The notes below the pieces were generated by a model. It did not search any database, was not told the DNA's origin, and saw only the letters and a program-made list of their open reading frames with translations. Positions 1 through 9,754 of a stretch of 64,000 bases of DNA are shown piece by piece. The position numbers and the translations under genes are program-made. Position 1 is the stretch's first letter. The number at the start of each line of letters is the position of its first letter. This DNA comes from Bacteroidales bacterium. GTDB taxonomy: Bacteria; Bacteroidota; Bacteroidia; Bacteroidales; FEN-979. Where the stretch lies: positions 19,864 to 83,863 of the forward strand of contig JANXZO010000066.1 in the NCBI GenBank assembly GCA_025355465.1, read 5' to 3'.

Positions 1-478
1 TTTTTTTTCGCAGATAGTCGTTGATCCAGTCCGGAATCTTGTTGTCATAGAGCCTGGCCGATTCAAAGGCTATCCCGTGTTTTTCGATAGACTTGTAGAG
101 CGCTTTGCGTTTGTCGAGTTTCCCGTATTTATAACAAAGCACCAGAAGGGTTGAACTCAGCGGATTCTCGACATAGGAGAGGAAATCTTCAATTTTATCC
201 AGGTCTTGCGCCTCCTTAACAATCAGCACCTGGTAATTGGCCATCATCGGAAAGCGCTTCGCATAACTGATAAGGGTGGCAACATTCGAATCTTTTCCGT
301 AGCAGATTGTTTGGTTAAACTCCTTTTCCAGGTCGTTTAGGACGTTCTGTTCAATAAAATCCGAGATGGTATCAATAAAATAGGGCTCTTCGCCATGAAG
401 CAGATAAACCGGTGAATATATCTGATTTCGCAGATCATTCAGTATCTGATCGAAACTTATGTCGCTCTTTGCCGCCAT
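1..478 (-). CDS. holA: DNA polymerase III subunit delta, N-terminal part (runs off window edge)
   Basis: Minus-strand translation from ATG at 478: MAAKSDISFDQILNDLRNQIYSPVYLLHGEEPYFIDTISDFIEQ..., typical HolA N-terminus; open to the window edge. Confidence 0.85.
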   Translation of the reverse strand, partial: MAAKSDISFDQILNDLRNQIYSPVYLLHGEEPYFIDTISDFIEQNVLNDLEKEFNQTICYGKDSNVATLISYAKRFPMMANYQVLIVKEAQDLDKIEDFLSYVENPLSSTLLVLCYKYGKLDKRKALYKSIEKHGIAFESARLYDNKIPDWINDYLRKK

Positions 479-1251
479 TAATCAAACCTGAGGTGTTTTA
501 CCATGAGTTTATGCCTGATCAGCTCCTCAATGGTATCGATTCCGATTTTCAGATGCTCTTCCGAGAAATTCTGGGTCACCCTTTTATCGCTTACCTGGGT
601 TTTAATGCCGCGGCCCACCATCGGTTGATCTGAAACAAGCAGCAAAGCTCCGGTCGGGATCTCATTGGCGAAGCCAACCGTAAACAGGGTAGCCGTTTCC
701 ATATCGATGGCCATGGACCGGGTAACACGCAAGTATTTTTTAAAAACCTCGTCATATTCCCAAACCCTCCGGTTGGTTGTGTAAACAGTTCCGGTCCAGT
801 AATTTTTGCGGTGGTTTAAAATGGAGGTTGAAACAACCTTCTGGAGGTTAAAGGCAGGCAATGCCGGAACACGTTCCGGAAAATAATCATCGGAGGTACC
901 ATCTCCGCGGATTGCTGCAATGGGGATGATCATGTCGCCCACCTTGCATTTTTTCTTGAGTCCGCCGCATTTACCAAGGAACAGGGCCGCCTTGGGTTTA
1001 ACGGCACCCAGCAGGTCCATGATGGTGGCCGCATTCGGACTCCCCATGCCAAAGTTTATCACGGTGATCCGGCCGCTGGTAACACTGGGCATGGCTTTGT
1101 CGAGCCCAACCACCGGAACATCATACATCTTCGAGAACAGATCGAGGTAACGGTTGAAATTTACCAGAAGGATAAAATCACCGAAATCCTCCAGCGCAGT
1201 ACCGGTGTACCTGGGTAACCAGTCATCAACAATCTCTTTCTTCGTCTTCAT
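478..1251 (-). CDS. amn: AMP nucleosidase
   Basis: ORF MKTKKEIVDDWLPRYTGT...GKCGGLKKKCKVGDMIIPIAAIRGDGTSDDYFP...; phosphorylase-fold AMP nucleosidase; internal Met chosen because a TAnnTTTG box lies at 1277-1284. Confidence 0.85.
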   Translation of the reverse strand: MKTKKEIVDDWLPRYTGTALEDFGDFILLVNFNRYLDLFSKMYDVPVVGLDKAMPSVTSGRITVINFGMGSPNAATIMDLLGAVKPKAALFLGKCGGLKKKCKVGDMIIPIAAIRGDGTSDDYFPERVPALPAFNLQKVVSTSILNHRKNYWTGTVYTTNRRVWEYDEVFKKYLRVTRSMAIDMETATLFTVGFANEIPTGALLLVSDQPMVGRGIKTQVSDKRVTQNFSEEHLKIGIDTIEELIRHKLMVKHLRFD

Positions 1252-1321
1252 ATTTGCATTATTTCCTGGATGCATACAAAGATAAAGTGTTTAGGCGATT
1301 TTTCGTAAGTTTGCTTTAACG

Positions 1322-1786
1322 ATGATGCCGCCACTGAATTTACCGGCTTATGAACCAAGGATCCGCGAACAAAATTCCGGGAAGCCTGAGATTTTTGACC
1401 GGGTGCGCAAAAAGTTCGTCCGGTTGACACCTGAAGAGTGGGTGCGACAACATTTTTTGAACTATCTCACGGCGCACAAAGGCTATCCCGCTTCACTTAT
1501 TGCAGTGGAGGCCGCGTTGAAATATAACCGGCTTGTGAAGAGAAGCGACATCCTCGTTTACGGACCCGGGGGGAAGCCGTTGCTTGTGGTGGAATGCAAG
1601 GCCCCGGAGGTGGAGGTTAGCCAGGCGGTATTCGATCAGGTGGCCATGTACAACATGTCGTTGCTGGTGGGCTTTGTGGTGGTCACCAACGGTCTCGAAC
1701 ATTTTGCCTGCAAAATCAGTCATGAAAATAAAAGTTACACTTTTTTAAAGGAAATTCCCGACTATGAAACGCTGAACCCAAGGTAA
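1322..1786 (+). CDS. Stand-alone type I restriction enzyme R N-terminal-like (HSDR_N_2) PD-(D/E)XK protein
   Basis: RSDILVYGPGGKPLLVVECKAPEVEVSQAVFDQVAMYN: D...ExK nuclease-fold signature; no HsdM/S or helicase nearby. Confidence 0.75.
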   Translation: MMPPLNLPAYEPRIREQNSGKPEIFDRVRKKFVRLTPEEWVRQHFLNYLTAHKGYPASLIAVEAALKYNRLVKRSDILVYGPGGKPLLVVECKAPEVEVSQAVFDQVAMYNMSLLVGFVVVTNGLEHFACKISHENKSYTFLKEIPDYETLNPR

Positions 1787-1837
1787 CCCGTTTCACCAAT
1801 TCACATTTTTTCTGTCTCACCATTACAAAATCTAACC

Positions 1838-3109
1838 ATGGAACAGTTACCCGGAATCCCAAAACTCCTGATCGATTTCACGCTGGTGACTGTGTTTTCC
1901 CTGCTGATAGGGCTCTCGCAGCGCCGTCTTCACGGAGTTGCCCACGAGTCAGATCGAACCATTGGAACCGACCGAACCTTTACTTTTATCGGAATACTTG
2001 GCTTTATCCTGTTTATACTCGATCCTTTGAGTTACAGGCTTTTTCTGGGCGGTGGATTGGCCCTTGCCGCCGTTCTGTGCATCTATTACTTTGCCCATAT
2101 CAGGGATTTTAAAGATTATGGTGGTACCACCTTATTTATTGCCCTGATTACCTATTGCCTGGGGCCGGTGGTGGCATCGCAGCCTCACTGGTTGGCTTTG
2201 TTGCTCGTGGTAACAGTCCTGATTTTCACGGAACTAAAGGAGACTTTTGGAACGCTTTCCGCGAAGTTCGACCGCTATGAATTCATTACGCTGGCAAAGT
2301 TTCTGGTCATTGCGGGGATCATTTTACCCATCGTGCCCGATCAGCCTGTTATCCCGAATATCAGTCTGACGCCTTATAAGATCTGGCTTGCAGTCGTGGT
2401 GATTTCTACCATCTCCTATGCAAGTTACCTGTTGAAGAAATTTATTTTTCAGGATGCCGGCATCGTCTTGTCAGCCATTCTCGGAGGATTGTACAGCAGC
2501 ACTGCCACTACGATCATCCTGGCAAGAAAAAGTAAAGAGGAACCTCAGCTTGTGCGACAATACATGGCCGGGACCATTTTCGCCACAGCCATGATGTACC
2601 TGAGAATACTCGTCCTCATCTTAATCTTCAACACCGCCCTCTTCGATAAGGTCTGGCCGTGGTTTATTTCACTATTTGCGTTGTCAGCCTTCATCGGAAT
2701 GGTCATCCTGTTTTTCAGACAGAAGTCTTTGGCGACCTCAGGATCCACTCTTCCTTCTGCGCAAAATCCATTGGAATTCAAGGTGGCAATGATTTTTACC
2801 GCACTGTATGTTGCGTTTACCCTGATAACCTATACCGTGCTGAACAGGTTTGGTACGCCGGGGTTAAATGTGCTCTCATTTGTGGTCGGTTTAACGGATA
2901 TAGATCCGTTTCTGATCAGCCTTTTCCAGGGGAAATTCAATGTAAGCATCGATATGGTTGCACTGGCAACATTGCAGGCGATCGTCAGCAACAATTTTCT
3001 GAAGATGCTTTACGGATGCTTTTTTGCCGGTAAAAATGCCCGCTTATACCTGATTTCAGGATTTCTTCTTATCATTGCAGCCACGATCCTCTTTATGCTT
3101 TTCATCTGA
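1838..3109 (+). CDS. MgtC/SapB family membrane protein with DUF4010
   Basis: Multi-TM ORF; FTLVTVFSLLIGLSQRR N-terminus, GGLYSSTATTIILARKS motif of DUF4010. Confidence 0.75.
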   Translation: MEQLPGIPKLLIDFTLVTVFSLLIGLSQRRLHGVAHESDRTIGTDRTFTFIGILGFILFILDPLSYRLFLGGGLALAAVLCIYYFAHIRDFKDYGGTTLFIALITYCLGPVVASQPHWLALLLVVTVLIFTELKETFGTLSAKFDRYEFITLAKFLVIAGIILPIVPDQPVIPNISLTPYKIWLAVVVISTISYASYLLKKFIFQDAGIVLSAILGGLYSSTATTIILARKSKEEPQLVRQYMAGTIFATAMMYLRILVLILIFNTALFDKVWPWFISLFALSAFIGMVILFFRQKSLATSGSTLPSAQNPLEFKVAMIFTALYVAFTLITYTVLNRFGTPGLNVLSFVVGLTDIDPFLISLFQGKFNVSIDMVALATLQAIVSNNFLKMLYGCFFAGKNARLYLISGFLLIIAATILFMLFI

Positions 3110-3117
3110 CCTTCGCG

Positions 3118-4005
3118 ATGGCCGATCATTTTACTGTATTGCTGAGTAAACTGGATGAGTCCTTCAACATCCAGGAAACACGGAACTATGGTCTTTCCAT
3201 CCAGTTCAATGAGTCGGGTTTCGCCTATAGCATCCTTGATTTAAAACGCAACAAATACATCGTCCTTCAGCAACTTCGCAAAAATGAGTACAGTGCACCG
3301 CAACCGGCTGTGAAGTCAACTTTCGATGACTTTGTAAAGCAACTGATCAACCGGATGCCCTGGCTGAAAAATCCCTATAAATCGGTTCTTATTGCCTATG
3401 AAGGCAGGAAATCGACGCTCATCCCGGGCCCTTTATTTGAGGCGGCTGAACGTGAAAACTACCTTCATTTCAACTTCCGGAAGGAGGGAGCGGAACAGGT
3501 TTATTCCGATCACCTCACCCACCTGGACAATCACCTTGTTTTTTCGATCCCGGATTCAACAGTGAAAACCATTCAGCAGCTTTTTCCAACGGTCAGAATT
3601 CATCACCTGACCAGCATTCTTATCGAAAGCATATGGATCAACTATAAAAACCGGATCAACGCCAGCAGGGTGTTTCTTCATATGCGTGATAAACATTTTG
3701 ACATTATCCTGTTCGATGGCCGGCAAATGAGTTATTGCAATTCATTTCCGTTTCTGAATTCAGAGGATGTGGTTTATTATCTGATCTTCGTGCTGGAACA
3801 GCTGAACCTGAATCCGGAGAATATCTATGTTGTGCTGCTTGGCAGCATTGAACGGAGTTCCGGTTTGTTCGAGTTGCTGTCGAAATATATCCGCCATATT
3901 GAATTTGGCCGTCGCAACGATTCATTCAAATACAACTACAATGTCAGCCAGGTTTCTCCACATTATTTTTATCCATTATTAAATTTTCAGGCATGCGCAT
4001 TGTAA
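3118..4005 (+). CDS. DUF3822 family protein
   Basis: Bacteroidota-specific ORF directly upstream of and overlapping rsmD, a common arrangement. Confidence 0.65.
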   Translation: MADHFTVLLSKLDESFNIQETRNYGLSIQFNESGFAYSILDLKRNKYIVLQQLRKNEYSAPQPAVKSTFDDFVKQLINRMPWLKNPYKSVLIAYEGRKSTLIPGPLFEAAERENYLHFNFRKEGAEQVYSDHLTHLDNHLVFSIPDSTVKTIQQLFPTVRIHHLTSILIESIWINYKNRINASRVFLHMRDKHFDIILFDGRQMSYCNSFPFLNSEDVVYYLIFVLEQLNLNPENIYVVLLGSIERSSGLFELLSKYIRHIEFGRRNDSFKYNYNVSQVSPHYFYPLLNFQACAL

Positions 4006-4529
4006 GTGGAATCTACCGCGGACGGCGGTTGCAACCCCCGGTAAATCTGCCCGTAAGACCCACCACTGATTTTGCCAAGGAGGGTCTTTTCAATGTCCTG
4101 AACAACATTGTTGATTATGAATCACTCAGTGTTCTCGATCTTTTTTCCGGCACAGGCAGTATCTCGTTCGAATTTCTCAGCAGGGGAGCCAGGGAGGTTA
4201 CTTCGGTGGAGTCAAATCATAAATGCGTCGATTTTATCAAAAAGACAGCAGATTCCTTTGGCATACAGAATCTGAAGCCGGTGAAATCGAATGCTTTTGT
4301 ATTCCTTAAGCATACTTTTGCCACATACGACCTCATCTTTGCCGATCCTCCTTACGACCTCGAAGGACTTGAAAACCTACCCGACCAGGTGTTGGAGTCC
4401 GGGCTGCTGGCAAACGACGGACTTTTTATCATGGAGCACTCCGCCAGACTAAAACACGAAACCCATCCCTGCTTTGAACAGAAACGGGTTTACGGGAGCG
4501 TGAATTTTAGTTTCTTCAGGAAAAGTTAG
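3993..4529 (+). CDS. rsmD: 16S rRNA (guanine(966)-N(2))-methyltransferase
   Basis: MRIVSGIYRGRRLQPP...VLDLFSGTGSISFEFLSRGA...FADPPYDL. Confidence 0.93.
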   Translation: MRIVSGIYRGRRLQPPVNLPVRPTTDFAKEGLFNVLNNIVDYESLSVLDLFSGTGSISFEFLSRGAREVTSVESNHKCVDFIKKTADSFGIQNLKPVKSNAFVFLKHTFATYDLIFADPPYDLEGLENLPDQVLESGLLANDGLFIMEHSARLKHETHPCFEQKRVYGSVNFSFFRKS

Positions 4530-4747
4530 TACTCGTCTTCGTGGAAAAAGAAGTCATCTTTGGTGGGATAGTCCGGCCAGATGTCCTCAATGCGCTCGTA
4601 GGTCTCGCCTTCGTCTTCGATTTCTCTTAAATTCTCAACTACTTCCTGGGGTGCGCCCGATCTGATCGCCCAATCGACCAGCTCGTCCCTGGTGGCAGGC
4701 CAGGGAGCATCTTCAAGTTTGGAGGCCAATTCGAGTGTCCAGTACAT
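4526..4747 (-). CDS. DUF2795 domain-containing protein
   Basis: MYWTLELASKLEDAPWPATRDELVDWAIRSGAPQEVVENLREIEDEGE, small acidic DUF2795 protein. Confidence 0.75.
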   Translation of the reverse strand: MYWTLELASKLEDAPWPATRDELVDWAIRSGAPQEVVENLREIEDEGETYERIEDIWPDYPTKDDFFFHEDEY

Positions 4748-4848
4748 TTTTCAGCTTTTGTTAATTCCTGCAAAAGTATAAAAAATAAAATCAGAATGTC
4801 AAGTAAAAAAAGTTCTGCAATTTTTCGGCGCCGGAAGCCGTGAATTAT

Positions 4849-5418
4849 TTAATGTTTTTCTCTTTCAGGTAACCATGGGGTTTCGGTTGCACCATTATCC
4901 TTACCCGTTTTTCTTGCCAGTACAAACAGATAATCCGATAAACGGTTAAGCAACCGGATTATTATATTCTCAACCGGGCTGCTCTGGTTCAGCCTGATAA
5001 GCGATCGCTCGGCCCGTCTGCAAACAGTCCGTGCCACATGACAGTAGGAGACTGTGGGATGTCCACCCGGCAGAATAAAGTTCTGAAGGGCCGGCAGCTC
5101 TTCGTTCATGCGGTCAATCTCATTCTCAAGCAGGGTAACGTCCTCTTCCTTTAAGCCGGGCAGCTCCCGGGTTGATTTTGCCGGATCGCGCGCGATCAGC
5201 GCTTCCGCCACAAAAAGATTTTCCTGAACACGGAGGAGCACCGCACGATAACGGGGGTTGATCTCCTGATCCCGGATCAGCCCCAGAAAACTGTTGAGCT
5301 CGTCGAGATTTCCATATGCTTCAACCCGCTCATGACTTTTAGACACACGTGTGCCTCCAAGTAACGAAGTCTCACCCTTGTCGCCGCCTTTGGTGTATAT
5401 TTTGAAGTCCTCCGACAT
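4849..5418 (-). CDS. Cob(I)yrinic acid a,c-diamide adenosyltransferase (PduO type)
   Basis: MSEDFKIYTKGGDKGETSLLGGTRVSKSHERVEAYGNLDELNSFLG...FILPGGHPTVSYCHVARTVCRRAER. Confidence 0.92.
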   Translation of the reverse strand: MSEDFKIYTKGGDKGETSLLGGTRVSKSHERVEAYGNLDELNSFLGLIRDQEINPRYRAVLLRVQENLFVAEALIARDPAKSTRELPGLKEEDVTLLENEIDRMNEELPALQNFILPGGHPTVSYCHVARTVCRRAERSLIRLNQSSPVENIIIRLLNRLSDYLFVLARKTGKDNGATETPWLPEREKH

Positions 5419-5579
5419 AATAGCGTGGTAATGAAGTTTTTGAAAAGGAGGCAAAGATAGGCAAATTTCCCACTTACGATTTATGATTAACGATTTATTT
5501 TTTGAGTCCAGCGCACCATTTTCGGTGCCGGCCTGAATGGTTGATACGGAATTAATACCTTTGTGATCAAATCAAACAT

Positions 5580-6119
5580 ATGCATCCTCATTTTGTTTTT
5601 CACCTGCTAAAGGGTTTTTTGTTGATTGCGATGATTTTTGGCGGAGCATTTCTTTTACTTCGCTACTACCTGAGGTATTCCCGGCCCCTGGTTCAACCCG
5701 CTGTTATCACTGCACAAACCGGAGAGGTTCAGAAGGTGATCCTGCCGCTGCGATTGCAGGCATATGAACGTTTTGTGATGTTCCTTGAACGTATTCATCC
5801 ATCGAACCTGCTGATGCGGTTAAACAATCCTGAACTTACTTCTGTTCAGCTGCAAACCCTGCTTGCACGGACCATCCGTGAAGAATTCGAGTACAACCTG
5901 TCGCAGCAACTCTACATTTCCGGACATTCATGGGAGTTGATTAAAAACGCAAAGGAGGAGATGGTGGCCATGATCAACAAGGCTTCAACAAAAGCGGGCG
6001 ACCAGGCCAGGGCAGGAGATCTGGTGAAGGCCATCCTTGAACTTATGGTCGAAAAGGGCAAACTGCCCACAGAACTTGCACTTGAGGAGATCAGGAAAGA
6101 GTTGCAGAAATTATTCTGA
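5580..6119 (+). CDS. Conserved hypothetical protein with N-terminal TM helix
   Basis: 180-aa ORF with N-terminal hydrophobic segment, cytosolic helical remainder. Confidence 0.6.
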   Translation: MHPHFVFHLLKGFLLIAMIFGGAFLLLRYYLRYSRPLVQPAVITAQTGEVQKVILPLRLQAYERFVMFLERIHPSNLLMRLNNPELTSVQLQTLLARTIREEFEYNLSQQLYISGHSWELIKNAKEEMVAMINKASTKAGDQARAGDLVKAILELMVEKGKLPTELALEEIRKELQKLF

Positions 6120-6135
6120 CAGGATTATTTCCGTA

Positions 6136-6879
6136 TTATTTTTTGCCCGGTTTCATCCGGTACCAATAACTGTACAACTCTTTAAATCCCATTTTTTTGT
6201 AGAGGCTGATGGCGGGTGAGTTATTGGTGAGCACCTGAAGGTAAGCCGTGGTTGCTCCATGCTGCCTGCCCCACCGGAGAATATTCTCACAAATCAGGTA
6301 ACCCAATCCGGTGTTGCGGTATTCCCGGGCCACGACGATGTCGAACAGTCCGATGTAATCTCCCTCGAGAACACCGAGCCCCACACCAATTGTTTTTCGG
6401 TCGCGAACAAGTGATACCAGACATTTGGGGGTCATCACCTGTTTCATGATAGAAATGTATACGGGTCGCCGGCCGGCGGGAAACTTATTCATTCTGGTAA
6501 AATGGCCGATCCACTGTTCACTCAGGTCAGACTCGATGCGAACATCCTGTATTGGTTCACCGGAAATATTAGAGATATCCAGTGTTTGAAACGAGATGGT
6601 GGAGTGAATAACATAACCCCTCATTTGCAACCGATGGTCGATATCTTGTGGGATGGCGGCTTCCGTTATTTTAAAACAAGGCGTAATACCATGCGCCTTG
6701 TACATTTTCTCGCAGAACGAGATCTTTTCCTCCGGATCAATGGATGAAGGGTAAAGCAGATTGATACTGTTGGCCCGTTTGGTTACCCCCTGCGCAAAGC
6801 GAAGGAGCCAGCCATCATACTGTATTGTTTGCAGCGCAGGCCAGGCATTGTTTGAAATTTCCTCAAAACGGCGAATCAT
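6136..6879 (-). CDS. GNAT family N-acetyltransferase
   Basis: DIVVAREYRNTGLGYLICENILRWGRQHGATTAYLQVLTNNSPAISLYKKMGFKELYSYWYR. Confidence 0.88.
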   Translation of the reverse strand: MIRRFEEISNNAWPALQTIQYDGWLLRFAQGVTKRANSINLLYPSSIDPEEKISFCEKMYKAHGITPCFKITEAAIPQDIDHRLQMRGYVIHSTISFQTLDISNISGEPIQDVRIESDLSEQWIGHFTRMNKFPAGRRPVYISIMKQVMTPKCLVSLVRDRKTIGVGLGVLEGDYIGLFDIVVAREYRNTGLGYLICENILRWGRQHGATTAYLQVLTNNSPAISLYKKMGFKELYSYWYRMKPGKK

Positions 6880-6882
6880 GAC

Positions 6883-6922
6883 AAATAGTGAAATAGCGAA
6901 ATAGCGAAATAGCGAAATAGCC
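6883..6922. repeat. Tandem array, 8-bp unit AAATAGCG x5
   Basis: AAATAGTG|AAATAGCG|AAATAGCG|AAATAGCG|AAATAGCC read directly. Confidence 0.95.
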
Positions 6923-6952
6923 TACCAATCTTCATCGTGCAGGTGATTGAGA

Positions 6953-9619
6953 TCAGGTGAGAAATGATTTGGCTTTTTCCAGTAAAGCCGGAATTCCGGC
7001 AGGGTATTTACCGCCGGCGGTGGCAATATGGGGTTGTCCTCCGCCACCACCCTGTACCTCTTTGGCCAACTCCCGGATGATGTTGCCGGCATGCATCTTT
7101 TTCTCCCTGACCAGGTTATCGGAAAGCATCACCGTAAGGTTCACTTTTCCGTTTGATTCTCCTGCCAGTACCTGATACAGATCGGGAATACTGTTGTTGA
7201 GTTCCCATGCCAGGGTCTTGGTCGATTCGGCATCAAGTTCAACCTTTATGGCCAGAAAATTAATACCATTGCAATTCTGCACCAAGCTCTTATACTCCTG
7301 CCTTAGTTGTTCAAGCTTAAGTTTGCCCAGTTCTGCCACCTGCTTTTTCAACTCCAGATTTTCGTCCTGAAGGTTTTTTACACCCCGCATGAGATCCTTC
7401 GGATTTTTCAGTAACTCACTGATTCCGTCGATCAACTCTTCGCGGGCATTCCAATACTCCTCGGCCTTCCCTGCCGTGATGGCTTCGATGCGCCGGATTC
7501 CGGCGGCAATGGCACCTTCCGACACAATTTTGAACTGCCCTATCTGTCCTGTGGCCGGAACGTGAGTCCCTCCGCACAACTCAACCGAAAAACCGGGATC
7601 GAAGGTGATCACGCGTACAAAATCACCATATTTTTCACCAAAAAGGGCCATGGCTCCCATCGCCCGTGCCTGGTCCACAGGTACCTGCCGCGCTTCATGC
7701 ATCACAATATTTTCGCGGATCCGGGAATTGACGATCTTCTCAACAGCATTAACCTCTTCACGGGTCATTTTTGCGAAATGCGTAAAGTCGAACCGCAACC
7801 TGGTTTCATCAACCAGTGAGCCCTTTTGTTCAACATGGGTACCCAGAACCTGGCGGAGCGCTGCATGCAGGAGGTGCGTGGCGGAGTGATTCTTTGCCGT
7901 GAGTTTGCGTTTTTCAGCATCAACCATGGCGAACAATGGAGCTGCCGGATTACTCATCATCGTTCTGCAGTTGTGGATGATCAGCTCGTTTTCCCTGATG
8001 GTATCCAGAACCTCAGTTTTCTCATCACCGCAAATAAACCAGCCTTTATCACCCGTCTGGCCACCCGATTCGGCATAAAACGGGGTCTCCGCCAGCACAA
8101 CCTGAAAGAGTTCCTGCCCTTTCGCACTGACTTTCCTGAATTTGGTGATGACGGTTTCTGCGGTGAGGCTGTCATAGCCGGTAAATACCGGCATCCCGGC
8201 ATCTGTAACAAGAATGTTCCAGTCGGAGGTGTCTACCGTTGCTGCCTGGCGTGATCTGATTTTCTGCTCTTCGAGCCCGCTGGTAAAGCCGGCCATATCA
8301 ACCGACCAGCCAAGTTCACGTGCCATAAGCTGGGTAAGGTCAATTGGAAAACCAAAGGTGTCGAACAGTTCGAAGGCAAACGTGCCATCAATCGTTTTAT
8401 CGGTTACCTTACCGGTCCCGGAATTTTCTTCGGATTGATTCGTGTCATTTGAAATCCTGGATTCTATATAGGTGTTAAACCGCTGGATGCCGGTTGCAAG
8501 CGTTCGTAGAAAGGCCGTCTCCTCCTCGCGTATAACGTTTATGATCAAATCTTTTTGTGCAATAATTTCCGGGAACACGGGGCCCATTTGTTCACAAAGA
8601 ACAGGAACAAGATCATAGATAAACGGTTCTTTAAGTCCCAGGAAGGTATACCCGTAGCGTACAGCCCTCCGAAGGATGCGACGTATCACATATCCGGCTT
8701 TAACGTTGGAAGGAAGTTGTCCGTCGGCAATGGAGAAGGCGATGGCACGCAGGTGGTCGGCAACAACACGCATAGCCACGTCGGCTTTCGGCTCCGATCC
8801 ATAAGCAATACCTGCCCGGCTGGCAATAGCCCCGATGATCGTCTGAAAAACATCGGTGTCATAATTCGATTTTTTGCCCTGGATGGCCATGCATAACCGC
8901 TCAAACCCCATCCCGGTATCAACATGTCGTGATGGCAGCGCAACCAGTTGTCCGCTGGTAAGCCGGTTGTATTGTATGAACACCAGGTTCCATATCTCCA
9001 CCACCAGCGGGTCGCCCTGGTTAACCAGATCTTTCCCCGGAATCTTTGCACGGTCTGCATCGTCGCGTAAATCCACATGAATCTCTGAACAAGGGCCGCA
9101 CGGACCGCTTTCGCCCATCTCCCAGAAATTGTCTTTTTTCGACCCCAACAGGATCCGGTCCTCCGGAATAAATGCCTTCCAGTAATCAAAAGCCTCCGAA
9201 TCCATCTCAAGCCCCTCCTTCGGGTCCCCTTCAAAAACCGTCACATACATCCGGTCCTTGTCAATCTTATAAATTTCAGCCAGAAGTTCCCATGCCCAGG
9301 CAATCGCTTCCTTTTTAAAATAGTCGCCAAACGACCAGTTGCCAAGCATCTCGAACATGGTGTGGTGATAGGTGTCGTGCCCCACCTCCTCCAGGTCGTT
9401 GTGTTTACCCGATACCCGAAGGCATTTCTGGGTGTCGGCAATTCTCGGATAGGCACCCTCTTTATTGCCCAGAAAAATGTCTTTGAACTGATTCATACCC
9501 GCATTGGTGAACATCAGGGTAGGATCATTTTTTACCACCATCGGGGCGGAGGCAACGATCTGATGTTGCTTGGATTTAAAAAAATCGAGGAAGGCTTGTC
9601 TTATGGCAGTTGAATTCAT
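6953..9619 (-). CDS. alaS: Alanine--tRNA ligase
   Basis: 888-aa ORF MNSTAIRQAFLDFFKSKQHQIVASAPMVVKNDPTLMFTNAGMNQFKDIFLG..., HSATHLLHAALRQ, VELCGGTHV. Confidence 0.98.
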   Translation of the reverse strand: MNSTAIRQAFLDFFKSKQHQIVASAPMVVKNDPTLMFTNAGMNQFKDIFLGNKEGAYPRIADTQKCLRVSGKHNDLEEVGHDTYHHTMFEMLGNWSFGDYFKKEAIAWAWELLAEIYKIDKDRMYVTVFEGDPKEGLEMDSEAFDYWKAFIPEDRILLGSKKDNFWEMGESGPCGPCSEIHVDLRDDADRAKIPGKDLVNQGDPLVVEIWNLVFIQYNRLTSGQLVALPSRHVDTGMGFERLCMAIQGKKSNYDTDVFQTIIGAIASRAGIAYGSEPKADVAMRVVADHLRAIAFSIADGQLPSNVKAGYVIRRILRRAVRYGYTFLGLKEPFIYDLVPVLCEQMGPVFPEIIAQKDLIINVIREEETAFLRTLATGIQRFNTYIESRISNDTNQSEENSGTGKVTDKTIDGTFAFELFDTFGFPIDLTQLMARELGWSVDMAGFTSGLEEQKIRSRQAATVDTSDWNILVTDAGMPVFTGYDSLTAETVITKFRKVSAKGQELFQVVLAETPFYAESGGQTGDKGWFICGDEKTEVLDTIRENELIIHNCRTMMSNPAAPLFAMVDAEKRKLTAKNHSATHLLHAALRQVLGTHVEQKGSLVDETRLRFDFTHFAKMTREEVNAVEKIVNSRIRENIVMHEARQVPVDQARAMGAMALFGEKYGDFVRVITFDPGFSVELCGGTHVPATGQIGQFKIVSEGAIAAGIRRIEAITAGKAEEYWNAREELIDGISELLKNPKDLMRGVKNLQDENLELKKQVAELGKLKLEQLRQEYKSLVQNCNGINFLAIKVELDAESTKTLAWELNNSIPDLYQVLAGESNGKVNLTVMLSDNLVREKKMHAGNIIRELAKEVQGGGGGQPHIATAGGKYPAGIPALLEKAKSFLT

Positions 9620-9682
9620 CTATTAAATTGATTAACAAATCATTAACAATCTTTAACATTTTTTAGAAACGGAAAACTACGG

Positions 9683-9690
9683 CAAAGTTA
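9683..9690 (-). promoter_or_regulatory. TAnnTTTG -7 element (TAACTTTG), alaS promoter candidate
   Basis: Reverse complement of caaagtta; Bacteroidota sigma-ABfr -7 consensus. Confidence 0.5.
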
Positions 9691-9700
9691 ATTATTTACT

Positions 9701-9708
9701 TAATTTTG
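9701..9708 (+). promoter_or_regulatory. TAnnTTTG -7 element (TAATTTTG), M23 peptidase promoter candidate
   Basis: Sequence match to Bacteroidota -7 consensus, 10 nt from the divergent element. Confidence 0.5.
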
Positions 9709-9754
9709 TAGCTGTTAGCCTGCCTCTTTTGAATAATTCTTTATTAGGCTGTCC

